A DNA stretch of 64,000 nucleotides from Syncephalastrum monosporum B8922 (Eukaryota > Mucoromycota > Mucoromycetes > Mucorales > Syncephalastraceae), in the NCBI GenBank assembly GCA_000697355.1, contig JNEN01001200.1:186001-250000 (forward strand), written 5' to 3'. Each line of letters starts with the position of its first letter. Position 1 is the first letter of the stretch. The translations under genes and the position numbers were made by a program. This document shows, piece by piece, positions 1 to 11,103 of this stretch. The notes beneath the pieces are model-generated. The model made no database searches. It was not told where the DNA came from and saw only the letters and a list, made by a program, of their open reading frames with translations.

Positions 1-244
1 GATCTGCCTGGGTCTGGTCATCAAGGGCGGCACTGCTCACTTTGAGTACATCTGCGACGCGGTGACACACGGTATCATGCGTGTCCAGCTCGACACGGGC
101 GTGCCTGTCATTTTCGGTGTCTTGACCTGCTACAACGACGAGCAGGCCATCGCTCGCGCCACCACCGAGGAGGGCTACGCTCACTCGGAGGAATGGGCCG
201 CTGCCGCTGTTGAGCAGGGTCTGCGTCGCTATGTTCAGCTTTAA
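1..244 (+). CDS. RIB4: 6,7-dimethyl-8-ribityllumazine synthase, 3' end (partial)
   Basis: The window opens inside this gene; coding runs in frame from base 2 to the TAA at 242-244. Lumazine synthase condenses 3,4-dihydroxy-2-butanone-4-phosphate with a ribitylamino-uracil in riboflavin synthesis. The visible C-terminal 80 residues hold the family's conserved core: an [10 protein letters not shown] stretch with the histidine expected to act in catalysis, then [13 protein letters not shown], then a helix with an EQAIARA segment. The last residues ([10 protein letters not shown]) are typical of a short C-terminal helix. No intron is seen in the visible part. The 5' portion lies outside the window. 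Identification is by recognised family motifs and is strong. Confidence 0.93.
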   Translation, partial: ICLGLVIKGGTAHFEYICDAVTHGIMRVQLDTGVPVIFGVLTCYNDEQAIARATTEEGYAHSEEWAAAAVEQGLRRYVQL

Positions 245-731
245 GTAGCGTGGGTCTGCCTTTCTCGTATATCTTTTGTAACTCTTTTTCTTTCTGTATA
301 CTTTTACACACGCACTGTGATGACACATCAATTTCAAATACATATCACAACCCAGCTGCATATCGCAAGAATCACATTCACCGCATCTTGGTTTGAACCA
401 ATCACATTTGAGTTGCGGACCTTCAAAAAAATTTTCATTGTTATATAAAGGAAGCGCGTTCGCCGCCCTCTTCTGGTTTTTTTTTTTTTTTCTTGGGGGG
501 AAGATGATAGCTCGCGCCTTCCGGGCTCACACACGAAGAGACTTGTTCTCTATTGCTGCCCGTGGGAAAGTCCGAGACAAGCCGTAATGCCTTTGCGGGC
601 AGACGACTCATGTTGTCGAGTGGGGACCAGAAAACAGTCGCTGCTTGCAGCCTCTTGAAACTTTCACCTGGCGGAAATGGTACCACAGTGCGATGCGCGG
701 GACCGACCTTGTGTTGGTAACTCGATTCGGA

Positions 732-1060
732 TTACTCATCGTCTTCCTCCCAACCCCAATCCAAAAAGTATAAATGATAAAATGGTCTCCAAAGTGAGAA
801 TGGTGGGAGATGGCTTGAAAACCAGCGCGATGTAGCCGGATGAGCATGAGCCTTGTGTCTTTGGCATTGTCGGAATGCAAGATACGAGACAAAGTGAAAG
901 GAAACGTGAAAGAAAGAGGTGCACTCACTGTCTGAAGTGGCTCGCCGCTGCTGTCGTTGGTATGAGTGAGTACGGCCGTGAGCAAGGGCTGGATGGACTT
1001 AGGCAATGTAACAGTGCCGAGTGTAGAGTGTAGAGTGTCACCAGGATGGACAGTGTTCAT
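732..1060 (-). CDS. Candidate small two-exon gene, product unknown
   Basis: Possible model complement(join(732..851,929..1060)), 83 aa. On the minus strand a TATATA element near 1154-1162 is followed about 95 bases later by the first ATG (1058-1060). The first exon is open for 44 codons and ends at a GTGAGT donor; a 77-base intron ends in AAG and the second exon closes with an acidic EEDDE tail. Start, donor, acceptor and stop are mutually in frame, but I recognise no family. The product has a GD-containing start and a Trp/Phe/Tyr-rich C-terminal half. It would be divergently transcribed from the DUF3684 gene, 194 bases away. It could equally be a chance open stretch in leader sequence. Confidence 0.33.
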
Positions 1061-1254
1061 AGGCAGCAGAGACAACACCAGTATTTGTTTTTGCCACACC
1101 ACAAGAGGTGGGCACCTCTGTCCGTAGAGAAAGAGCGAGAGCGGCTGCCTTGGATATATAAAGTGAAGAAATCCTGTGGTCTATTTGGCTATTTGATAAC
1201 GTGTGACGGCACCTACTGCTGTTACGGCTTGCTTCACTTCTGCTTCCTTTTGCA

Positions 1255-4200
1255 ATGGCAAATAATGGGCGATTGGAGCTTCTACGCTCCACCATGATGG
1301 GGGCCGAGGGCCGTGAAGAGAAGGTCGAAGGTACACAGGCTTCGCTAAGCTATTCTGCTGTCGTCTTTGCATAGTTTAAAATAAAGCATACTTACTCACT
1401 TACGGTCCGCTCCCGTCCCAGTCAACCAGCGCCATCTCATTGACAAGATCCTTGCTCGTTATTCTGCCGAGTATGTTCTCTACCGAGAACTCATGCAGAA
1501 CGCAGGCAGGTCATCACGACGATTCACCTTCTCGTACTCATTACTGCCACTATGATCATTTCTTTCAATAGACGATGCCTCGTCATCGGCTGTGCGCATC
1601 GAGTTCCAGTCCGTCGGCGGCGCAGCGGTGGACGCGAGCAAACCGCCCAACCTGGCTGCCAAATGCGATAAGGTCATATTTAAGAACAATGGTATCCCTT
1701 TCCGCCCTGAAGATTGGTCCCGCCTGAAACGCATTGCCGAGGGCAACCCAGGTAAGCATAGCCTAGCATAGCTTAGCTTAGCTTAGTCCAGTATGGTATA
1801 GCAGAGCAGAGCAGAGCAGAGCATAGTCTACCTTTTCCTGCCATGATAACAGGTTCCTAACATTGCACAGACGAACAAAAAATCGGTGCCTTTGGTGTCG
1901 GCTTCTATTCGCTGTTCTCCGTCTGCGAGAACCCTTTGTAAGTGTATCATGCCACAGTGCTATATATAAGGCTGCTAGGGACTCATGCATGCCTCACTTT
2001 GCTGCAGTGTGTCCTCAGGCGAGCAGTGCATGGCATTCTACTTCAAGGGCGATCAGCTCTTCGCCAAACGCGCTGATGTGCCTCCGTCCGATGTGGACAA
2101 GTGGACGACGTTTTTGATGGATTTACGTGAGCCTATGGAGATGCCTAGCCTCGATGACTTTGCAAAGTTCCTCGCCACCAGCATGGTGAGTCACTAACAG
2201 TTGCGCCTATCACCTATCAGAGATCACTCAATCCTAGTAGGGCTTTACTGCTAATCTGCGCGAGATTGAAGTCTTCTTCGATCAGCACCTTATCTTCAGC
2301 ATCAAGAAGCGCATGGCTGAGTCGCATCCCATGAAACTCGATCCTTCGGTCGTCCACACCGTCTCGCCCAACAGGATGTTTACTATCACAGGCGCCAGCA
2401 TGCGGCAAGTCCAGCTGGATGCTGCGAAATACACCCCGCCGGGCATGTTCTCCCTCAGCTCCCTGATATCACGCAAAGATATCGACGCCACCGAGGGGCT
2501 GCCCATGGATAAGGCAAGCATCTTTCTGCGCGTCGTCACCGGCGCCCTCAATGTCAGTGTCTCGCCTAGCTACGAGCGTGAAATGGAGCGCGCGACAAAG
2601 AAGAAACCACCCAAGACGACCACGTTTCAGCTCGTCTATACGGGCAAAGAGGAGATGGATGCGTCCGAGCACACCAATGCCATTTTCAAGGACCTGATCC
2701 CCTTCCCGCATCAAGGCCGCGTCTTCATCGGCTTCCCCACCCATCAAACCACCGGCTGCTGCTCGCACATGGCCGCAAGGTTTATACCCACCGTAGAGCG
2801 CGAAAGCATCGACTTTGCCGATCGCTACATCAGCGTATGGAACAAGGAACTCCTCACTGTGGGCGGTCTGCTCTGCCGCATTGTCTACAACCACGAAATG
2901 GAGCAAATCGACCGGCTCTACCGCGAACTCGTCGGTTATCATAACCTCGTCGACAAGTCACAGGACAGCCAGGCCGAGGATAATGCCAAGCTCATGCTCG
3001 AGAAGCGCGCTGCACACGCGTTGCGCTCTTTCACATTCAAGTATTCAACGCCCAGTCCCGTGGTGAGTAAGGTCCAGGAAGAACGATTTTTCAACGCGAG
3101 CAAGGCGCCCGCCTGGATCATGTCCAGCCACGGCGTCCAGTCCGTTCGTAACACACGCGTTCTGCCCCAGGTCGCCTATGCAAGTCTGCTCGACCAGTTC
3201 ATAAAGACCGTGCCGACCATACCTGCGTCTGTGCTCACCGAGTGCAAGGATGTCGTAGACAAATTTAAGCAGTATGGCCTCTTGCAGCCGCTCGACATCT
3301 CAGATATCATCAAGGAGCTGGATACGCGGCCTCTTTCCGAAAAGGAGATGATTGGCTGCATGCGCTGGTGGATCGAACACTGCAAGACGAGCGGCATGCC
3401 GCCCAACGCGCAACAGTTCCTGGACGCCGCTATCCTGGACTGCCATGGAGAGCAGCTTCTTTCGCTGTCGAGCGTGCGGTGGTGGAACAATCCAAAGCTG
3501 GTTCCGCTCGACATGCCATTGCCAAACGACACGCTCCCGTTCTCAGTCAGTAAAGTCTTTATTGCACCTGATTTGGCAAACTATTTTGGGTAAGGCACAC
3601 GCAAACACATACACACATACGCAGAGGAAGAAAGAAAAGGCTGACGCTATCATGATTTCCTTTTCTAGCGGCTGGAGTGAGCTATCTTTGTTAGAGTGGA
3701 CTAAATACATCGCGGACGCCAAAAAAGAGCTCGAGACCGCTGCGCCTTTTGCCGAACGCGTTCTGGCTGTGCTCTCCAAGGGCTTTACGCACCTGTCAAG
3801 CAAGGCGCAAACTGAGATCTGCCACGTTTTAAAGACCAAAAAATGCATAGCGACCAAATATGGCATGCATTTACCCAACGAAGCCTATTTCCCGACTGTG
3901 AATCTGTTTGACGACCTCCCCATTGTGGCCTTTCAGAACAGCAAGTCCAACTATGACATGCTCCTGACTGCCCTCGGCGTCCGAAAGCATGTCGAGCTTC
4001 AACTCGTGTTTGACCGCCTCATCTCCGACGGAAGCTGGTCCCACGTCGACCTGGTGCGCTACCTGACCTCCGTCCAAAGCACACTGAGTGCACTTGAAAA
4101 AAGCCGCTTAAGAGAGACGCCGATATTTACCAAAGAAGGCGAGCCCCCCAAGATCAAGGAATACGAGCGCAAAAAAGGTCAAGATGCCGAGGGCAAGCCG

Positions 4201-7001
4201 GTCGTCGAAAAGTACACAAAGAAGGTGTACCGTCGCTATAAGGCCTCGGAGCTGTACGTCCCTAACGATACGCTCCGCGCACTCAAGCTTCCTCTGATTG
4301 ACTGGGCGGGTAAGCAACGCTGGCGATCGACGAGTGATGAGGCCAAGTTTTTGGATGACCTCGGCTTGCAAAGCAGCCCGCCGTTGATGACCCTTCTAAA
4401 GCTGGCTTCGCCCGAGACACAAGACCCGCTGCTCCAGAAGGCTGCGCTGGCCTACGTTATCGACCATTACAGAGACTACCAATCAGTGTACAACGTGGCC
4501 ACCATTGACGTCGCGTTCCTGCCCTGCAAGGACGGCAAAACCTATGTCGCGCCGCGGGATGTGTTCACCAACCCGGATGTGGCCATCCTAGGCTTCCACG
4601 TGCTGCACCCCGATCTGATCGGCATCCGCGACAAACTCGGGGTTCAAGAGCACCCGCCTGCGACGCGCATTATCCACGCGTTTATGGAGCGCCTGACAAC
4701 GGACGTTGGTCAGGCCAAGCGCATCTTTGAATACATGGCGGGAAGGATGAGCGACTTTAACTTTTCGCACTGGCAGGCGTTGCGCCAGACGCGGTGTATC
4801 CCAGTAAAAGAGCACGCCTCCGACAAGATTACGCTCGTCGAGCCTGCTCAGTGCTACTTTGAGTCGCAGACGCAGAGTTTCCACAAGGAGCTGTTCCTGT
4901 TTGTTGACTTTGGCGAACTTGCCAACTCGTTCTTGCGTTCGTGTGGCGTGAAGGATGAACCGACGACGGTTGAACTCGCGACCATGGTCGTCGAGGACCC
5001 GCAAAGATTCTGGAACCTGAGCGGTGGTGCCGAGCGGTACCTGTCCATGTTGCGCCAACTCGCAGGTCAGTACCATCAGCTGCGCGGCGAGCGCAAGCTC
5101 ATGTCCGAGATGCGCTCCACGCCCTTCCTTGTGGGCATCAAGCGGAACCAAATGCCCGAAGACGACGAGGGGAATAATAGCACTGGGAGCACGACAGAAG
5201 ACTTTACGTACCGGCTAGCCAAAGCAAGCGATATTTTTATCACGGACGACTCGGTCGCGCAGCAGATCTTTTCGCCCTTGTCGGTGCCTATGGAGCCCCT
5301 TCTTGAAGAATTTTATGCTCACTTGGGCAGTGACAAGCTATCACGGTAAGTCGATCAGAGCTAAAGACCTCACTTCCTTCGGTGAATTGACCATGTTCTA
5401 GGCAAGTCAAAGAAACATATACCTACAAAGATGCCATGGGCGTCACGACGCGGTCCAAAGCGATCAACGACGCCATTTTTGAACGCACACCTGTGATTAT
5501 CCACCAGATCAGCAGCGACAACCCACAACGCCGGAAAGAGCTTTGCCATGACGAGCACTATGTCAAGCGTAATCTAAAAGTCATCCAGGCGCGCCAGCTC
5601 AGGATCAAGCGCAAGTTCAAGCACAGCGGTGAAGAGAACGTGCAGCCGACGACGGCGTGCGCAGACCGGAGCAGCTTCACGATCTATATCTCGGGCACGG
5701 GTGAAATTGACTATTACGACGTTGCGAACGCGCTCTGTACACTTCTGTTTACGCGTGTCGGCTTCAACGACGCCATCATTGTCGAGCGGTACCTCACCGC
5801 CAGCCTGGACAGCCTCCGGCGCAAAGGCGTGCCCGTCGACCGTATCCTCAATATCCGCAAGAACGTCAGCGCACAGACCCCGCCCGTCTATGAAACCTCT
5901 CCTGAACCACAGCGCAGCCTGTCCCCGACGCTGACACCGCGACAACTCGACGAGTGCACACAAAAGGTTCTTGAAGTGTTTAGCGATTGCCAGGTGGGCT
6001 ATATCCGGCAGCTGCTGGCACAGGAGCGCGAGAACCACGTCGAAAACGTGATCAACAAGCTGCTCGCTGACGAGAACTACCCAAAGAATCCACCCCAGGA
6101 CGCAGTGGAGTCAGAAGACCAGCCTCCGGCCGAGCCTCAGCCGCGTGCCTCGGAAGAAAAGCGAAGCACCAAACTGCTCGACCGCCTCTGGTCTTGGGGA
6201 GGCGGCCAACAGCGCCAGAGCAAGGCTGCCCCACCGCCGCCGCCGCCGCCCATCGAAGAGCCCAAGGCGGTGCCAGACAAGCCGAAGCTACCCAACTCGG
6301 AGCGCACCATCACCCCGAACTACATGTCCAATGTGCGGCAAAACCTCAAACGTGCGATCCACTCTTGCAAGCCCTATTCGGGCGACGCCCTGTTCTCGCC
6401 GCCGCGCGTCAACCAGGTCGCCGAGTCCAACTCGTACTGTGACGCAACCCCTCAGCAGGACCTCGTGTCGGCGGGCCGCGTCGGCGGCATCGAGTTCTAC
6501 GTCCACCGCGGGGTGGAGCCAGACGACGTGTTTAGCCAGTACGGTGGCCCACTCAAGCGGTTTGCCCAGATGTGCAAGTCCCTTGCGGGCGTGTTTGAGC
6601 TCAAGCCGACGAGCGTGCACGTCTTTTACGATACATCGGGAAGCACGATCGCATTCAACACCAATGGCAGTCTGTTTATGAACTTGCGGTACTATCTGGC
6701 CTTGTTCGAGCCTGCATCCGCCGCCAAGCGCAAAGAGGCCCTTATCTACTGGTTTATGACCATGTGCCACGAACTGGCCCACAACTTTGTCCATGAACAC
6801 AGTGCGCAGCACGAGTTTTACATGTCCTCCTTTGCTGAGAGCTATCTCGAGTCGTTCATTGTCTACCTCACATCCACCACCACCACCACCACCACCACCG
6901 ACACCGACACCGACACAGCTACACCTCCACTCGAAGCTTCTGAACCTGCTTCTGCTCCTTCTCCTGCTCATGCCCCTGTACAGACCCATCCTGCCCAGTA
7001 G
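1255..7001 (+). CDS. DUF3684 protein: HSP90/sacsin-like ATPase with CUE-like and HELAH motifs
   Basis: Model join(1255..1330,1422..1505,1572..1751,1871..1937,2008..2185,2241..3589,3669..5345,5402..7001), 1736 aa. The N-terminus is a GHKL (Bergerat) ATP-binding fold: RELMQNADDA at residues 47-56 carries the Glu/Asn/Asp of the N-box, and GAFGVGFYS at 119-127 is the G2 box. The G1 position reads KNNGIPF (91-97), with Asn where HSP90/sacsin have Asp. Near residues 1390-1432 there is a CUE/UBA-like helical segment (VENVINKLLADENYP). At 1660 a HELAH motif with further histidines at 1668, 1670 and 1674 resembles a zinc-protease signature. The family is widespread in fungi and its cellular role is not established; chaperone-like or protein quality control work is inference. 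Intron 2 appears to be GC-AG (1506-1571) and cuts the N-box. The C-terminal tail (about 40 residues) is encoded by an (ACC)n microsatellite and Pro/Ala-rich sequence. Confidence 0.9.
1752..1870 (+). repeat. Pentanucleotide repeats inside an intron
   Basis: Intron 3 of the DUF3684 gene. From about 1757 to 1786 it consists of TAGCA/TAGCT-type units and from about 1800 to 1824 of GCAGA units. Both are short imperfect tandem arrays of period five. They lie between a normal GTAAGC donor and a CACAG acceptor, so they do not touch coding sequence. Confidence 0.75.
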
Positions 7002-7317
7002 ATAGTTACTTACATACCACGATGATATAGTGTGACGCACTTTGCGTATGGATGTTTTCGATGGCATATTCAACAAAGCAAGCCGCTTGCAAAAGATCAT
7101 CCGAGCCAGGAGAAAAGATAAAACCTTGCTACATAAAGTGTTTCTAGGCTGGGGAAGCTTCTTCTGAGCAACCCGCAGCGCAGCGCATCTATCTGAGCTC
7201 TCAAGCTCCCCCGTGACTCGATCCAACGAGATGGAGAAAATGCACATATTGAAATAGCGCCCATCTCTCACAGCATAATCGTCCTTCCTTCTACTCTTTC
7301 CCTCTTCAAAAGTTGCC

Positions 7318-7815
7318 ATGACAGCCCTCCAATTTGTGCCTGCGCAACGCGAACACCTGGACGCAGTGCACCGACTGGAAGAAGTCTCGTATCACCCCGA
7401 CGAAGCTGCTTCCCGCGAGCAGTTGGCCAATCGGATCGAACATGCACTCCAGGACGACGGCAATCTCTTTCTGGTCGGGCTGGATGGGTCAGAGGTGGTT
7501 GCGTTCGTGTGCAGTACATTGTCAACTGCGCCGCTTGTGACAGACGAGAGCATGAAGCTGCACGTCCCTGAGGGCACGACGGTCTGTATCCACAGTGTGT
7601 GCGTCTCGCCGACTCGGCGTCGTCAGGGCCTGGCCAGCACCACCCTCAAAGCCTATATTGCTGCTATGCGTCAAAATGCACATTATAAGCGCTTGGCCCT
7701 GATCAGTCGTCCCAATCTTATTCCCCTCTACGAAGCCGTTGGCTTCCGTCTGCTCGGCAAAAGCGAGGTCGTCCACGGGCCAGACCCGTGGTTCGATTGT
7801 GTCATTGATTTGTAG
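7318..7815 (+). CDS. GNAT acetyltransferase, serotonin/polyamine N-acetyltransferase type
   Basis: Intronless, 165 aa, starting at the first ATG after a CT-rich leader. The fold is GNAT: motif A reads HSVCVSPTRRRQGLAS (about residues 92-107), which supplies the pyrophosphate-binding loop for acetyl-CoA (R/Q-x-x-G-x-A/S). Motif B contains SRPNLIPLYEAVGF, where the Tyr is the usual general-acid position. The closing HGPDPWFD segment is characteristic of the AANAT/yeast Paa1 branch rather than of ribosomal-protein acetylases. Family members acetylate arylalkylamines and polyamines; the substrate here cannot be told from sequence. It sits 316 bases downstream of the DUF3684 gene on the same strand with its own leader. 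Confidence 0.85.
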   Translation: MTALQFVPAQREHLDAVHRLEEVSYHPDEAASREQLANRIEHALQDDGNLFLVGLDGSEVVAFVCSTLSTAPLVTDESMKLHVPEGTTVCIHSVCVSPTRRRQGLASTTLKAYIAAMRQNAHYKRLALISRPNLIPLYEAVGFRLLGKSEVVHGPDPWFDCVIDL

Positions 7816-8083
7816 ACTATCTTATTCAGCGTCCCATGTATGTCTATCATACCGTGTAATATCTAAAGAATAAAAACTGCTCGTTGTCTTTTTGCTTTTT
7901 CTTTTTCTTTTTTGTGTGTGTTCATAGAGATGCTCATATAATAGGAAAAAAAAAGAGTAAAGAGCTCTTGAGCCTAAATCGTGACAGCAGCCACAATCTT
8001 CAACTCCAGCAATCCTGCAAATTTAAAAAAATCTGTCCATTCTTTTTTTTTTTTTTCTTCCATATATATTTAACTACTAGACC

Positions 8084-9581
8084 ATGATCTCGGCATTGCA
8101 GTGGGTCCGCAAAGGTGCAGCCAAGGAGCACCCCGAGAAGTTTAAGCTCAATGAAGAGGAGATGGACGAATTCCAAAAGATTGCCAGCGAGCGTCTGATC
8201 GACGCCAAAATGGACCTGAAGGCTGCGCGAGAAGCTGTCATGGATGTTGACATGGATGGCAGCAGCGACGAGGAAGGCGATGCCAACATGGACGAGGACA
8301 AGCCTGCTGAGGCTGCTCCCCAAGACGACGACGAGCTGGCAGAGTACAACCTGGACACGTACGATGAGGAGATCGCTGCTGACCAGGAGCAGGGTAAGTA
8401 ACCACACTACATTGGTGAAGAGAGAGAGAGAAGGAGGGTTGGCTCACTCTCGGTTAGGAAAAGCGGGTATGTTTGCCGGCCGCAAAGACATTGCGTACTA
8501 CAAGGACGAAAAGGACGATCCGTATGTGACCCTCAAGGATAAGGAACTCGAAGACGAAGAGGAGAAGGACGAGCTTCGTATTATGCCCACCGATAATCTG
8601 CTGCTGGCTGCCAAGACCGAAGACGACGTGTCTCAGCTGGAAGTGCACGTCTACGAGAAGGAGGAGGAGAACCTGTACACCCATCACGATATCATCCTGC
8701 CCTCGTTCCCGCTCTGCATCGAGTGGATCGACTTCCACACAGGCGACAAGGCCGGCGCGGAGGGTGCAGGCAACTACGTCGCCATCGGCACCTTCGAGCC
8801 TGACATTGAGATCTGGAACCTGGACGTCGTCGATACCATGATCCCGCAGACCATCCTCGGACATACCAACAAGGACAAGAAGCGCTCCAAGAAGGTGAAT
8901 GACAAGTACCACGTCGACGCTGTGATGGACCTTGCATGGAACAAACAGCACCGCAACTTTTTGCTGTCGTCTTCTGCAGACAAGACTGTCAAGCTCTGGG
9001 ATCTGTCCAATTCGACCTGCGTTCAGTCCTACAACCACCACCAAGACAAGGTCCAGTCTGTCTCGTGGAACCCAGTCGAGGCGACCGTCTTCTTGACTGG
9101 TGCCTACGACCGGACCATCTGCGTCCTCGATGCCCGCTCGCCCGAGGCCACCGCGCGCTGGACCGTCAACAGTGACGTCGAGTCGCTCGCGTGGGACGTC
9201 CACAACCCGACCCACTTTTACGTCGCGACCGAGGATGGTATGGTGCAATACTTTGACGTGCGCGCAGTCAGCAACGGCGTCGGTGCCAAGTCGCTCTTTA
9301 CCCTGCAGGCCCACGACGGTGCCGTGTCCGCCCTGGATATCAACCCGGTCCTGCCTGGCTGCATTGCCACCGGCAGCACAGATAAACAGGTCAAGATCTG
9401 GAACACAGCCAACAACAAGCCCAACATGGTGACGAGCAGAAACTTTGAACTGGGCCACATCTTTAGCGCGCGGTTCTGTCCCGATTCTCCCTACGATTTG
9501 GCACTGGCTGGCTCGACTGGTCAAGTGCATGTGTGGGACATTTCCAAGAATGCCGGTGTGCGCCAGGCGTATGGCCAATAA
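8084..9581 (+). CDS. PWP1: WD40 ribosome-biogenesis protein Pwp1
   Basis: Model join(8084..8393,8458..9581), 477 aa; one 64-base intron with GTAAGT. The start opens with MISALQWVRKG, the conserved N-terminus of Pwp1. An acidic stretch (about residues 50-100, rich in Asp/Glu) and a second acidic patch (DEEEKDELRI) precede the propeller. WD repeats follow, with clear units ending in KLWDL, CVLDA, QYFDV, KIWNT and HVWDI. Pwp1 is a nucleolar protein needed for assembly of the large ribosomal subunit and 25S rRNA processing in yeast. Length and repeat order match the family. Its 3' end faces NUDT21 across about 480 bases. Confidence 0.95.
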
Positions 9582-10060
9582 TGCATTTAATATTACTATT
9601 TCATTTCATTGATTCACCTCGTATATTGACATCTTCTCATCTGTTGTATTCCGTACACCACCCTACCTCTATAAAATGACAGTTTTAGCATTGTATCTAA
9701 AGTGCTCGTGGCGTTCGTTTGACCGCAGTAGCCAGAAACGTAGTCGAGGTTGTGTCAAAGCGCTCTACTACTGCGGTTTACCGCATACGTGGTCCTATAT
9801 GCATGACCCTGTCTCTTGAGTCGAAGCTTCGAAGTCAATGTTCTGGATATGTCAATCTACGGCGACCATCACCATACTATGTTGACTTATCGCATGCACA
9901 CTGAATTTAGTAGACAGATACGAGGTGCTGTATGCAAGTGTCCATTGAACGTCACTGAGTAAGTATGAAAAGAAATGAAGGAGAGCGGCTGACTGCAGAC
10001 GCCCGTTATTACTGCAATCGACAAATCAGCTGGTGGGAAGACATGAATGCATCGATGGTT
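9582..10060. other. Intergenic space between convergent genes
   Basis: 479 bases between the PWP1 and NUDT21 stop codons. It holds the two 3' UTRs (AT-rich, with an ATAAAA-like poly(A) signal near 9671). Small open stretches on the plus strand at 9719-9904 and 9965-10219 have no family resemblance; the second is antisense to the NUDT21 3' exons. No gene is supported. Confidence 0.6.
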
Positions 10061-10934
10061 TTATTGTGGTTGCTTGTAGTCGAAATCATAGCGGCTGAGG
10101 AGATGAGGGATGGCGGAGAGCTGAGAACCATACCGGGTAGAGTTATCATAGAGCTCAAAGAGCGGTACGGCAAGGACTTTCATGTTCTTGGGTACGAAAA
10201 GGACCTCTGCAGTATATAGAATGTCAATCCTGAATCCTTTCTTTTCATTTTATCAAGCTTACTCTGAGGCGGTAGCTGCACCAAGAAGAGCATCTTCTTT
10301 TCTTTGGGTTTCGTAATATGTGCAGGAATATAAGGGTACTACGGAGCCATAGGATAAGTCACTTGCACTCACTCAACAAAGCAACCCATACCATGTATGA
10401 CTCAAAGTTGGGACGCCACCAGGTCGAGAGACAGTCCTTGACTTCCCAGTCAGGTTCTTGGGCCCAGTCTTTGGGATCGGCAGGGCCCAGGCGTTCATTC
10501 AATATCTGCTTCAGACCTTCTCGCTCATCCACGCCCGGTTGGAGATAATGCCCTGGTCTGTATACAAAAAGAGGAGGTGTAAGCTGGCATTGAGGGTCAT
10601 GGCAACAATCGGTTACAATTTGAAGAAAGCGTTCGCAATTTGTAACATGAGGACGTGAGGATGGTTGTGTTGATGAACCACGAGAACGGCTTCCACCATG
10701 CGCCGCATGCCGTGAGCGTCGTAGTCGTTTTCAAGGCGTTTGAGTCGTGCTGCGACTGAGGGGTCCTCTTCGAGCTGGGCATCCTTGGTGCCGAATGTGT
10801 AGTTTTCTACGTCACTAAGCTAAAACAAGACAACACAAAGGGGTACGACGTACCAAGTGGATATCTACCTTTAATGTGAGTTACATTTCAAGTGATTTAT
10901 GATGTCTGTTGGCTTACAAGGTGACTTCGGGCAT
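10061..10934 (-). CDS. NUDT21: Cleavage factor Im 25 kDa subunit (CFIm25)
   Basis: Model complement(join(10061..10206,10263..10338,10392..10557,10617..10806,10854..10864,10918..10934)), 201 aa. CFIm25 binds UGUA elements in pre-mRNA and guides poly(A)-site choice. Conserved blocks are present throughout: LYPLENYTFGTK, GMRRMVEAVLVVH, PHVLMLQIANAFFKLPG, WWRPNF, YPYIPAHITKPKEKK and PLFELYDN. The Nudix-box region (PGVDEREGLKQIL) lacks a full catalytic set, as in the animal protein, so RNA binding rather than hydrolysis is expected. The second coding exon is only 11 nt and supplies YPL; without it the N-terminal block is lost. The start ATG lies in a 17-nt first exon. The gene is head-to-head with the EED-like gene, with 169 bases between start codons. 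Confidence 0.93.
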
Positions 10935-11103
10935 AGGGATAGTGCTACTGCTTGAGCAGAACGAATATATAAAGAAAAGGGGATTTCGGTCCGCCCAGCG
11001 AGACGCGACGCGTGGGGTTGAAAATCGCGCGCCTTTTAATTTTTTCCCTTTCGCTCCAGTTCTCTTTTTCTCAGTCGCGTTTCTCCTTCCACCTCTTCAC
11101 ACC
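10935..11103. promoter_or_regulatory. Compact divergent promoter, NUDT21 / EED-like gene
   Basis: Only 169 bases separate the two divergent start codons. The segment contains a plus-strand TATATAAAG element at about 10967-10975 and a CT-rich stretch (about 11040-11100) leading to the plus-strand ATG. All promoter signals and both 5' leaders must fit here or in the first introns. Confidence 0.6.

Noticed and set aside
393..587. Plus-strand frame of 64 codons after RIB4
   Set aside because: It runs through a poly(T) tract, has no recognisable motif, and lies in 3' UTR-like sequence.
6288..7319. 343-codon minus-strand frame opposite the DUF3684 C-terminus
   Set aside because: It is antisense to conserved coding sequence and contains a poly-Gly run from the (ACC)n repeat; a shadow frame.
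8454..9578. 374-codon minus-strand frame opposite PWP1
   Set aside because: Antisense shadow of a strongly conserved WD40 gene, driven by codon bias.
10815..10850. Alternative splice of NUDT21 giving LYPLGTDVENY
   Set aside because: It is in frame but needs a poor GTCGTA donor; the 11-nt exon with GTACGT gives the better conserved LYPLENYTFG.
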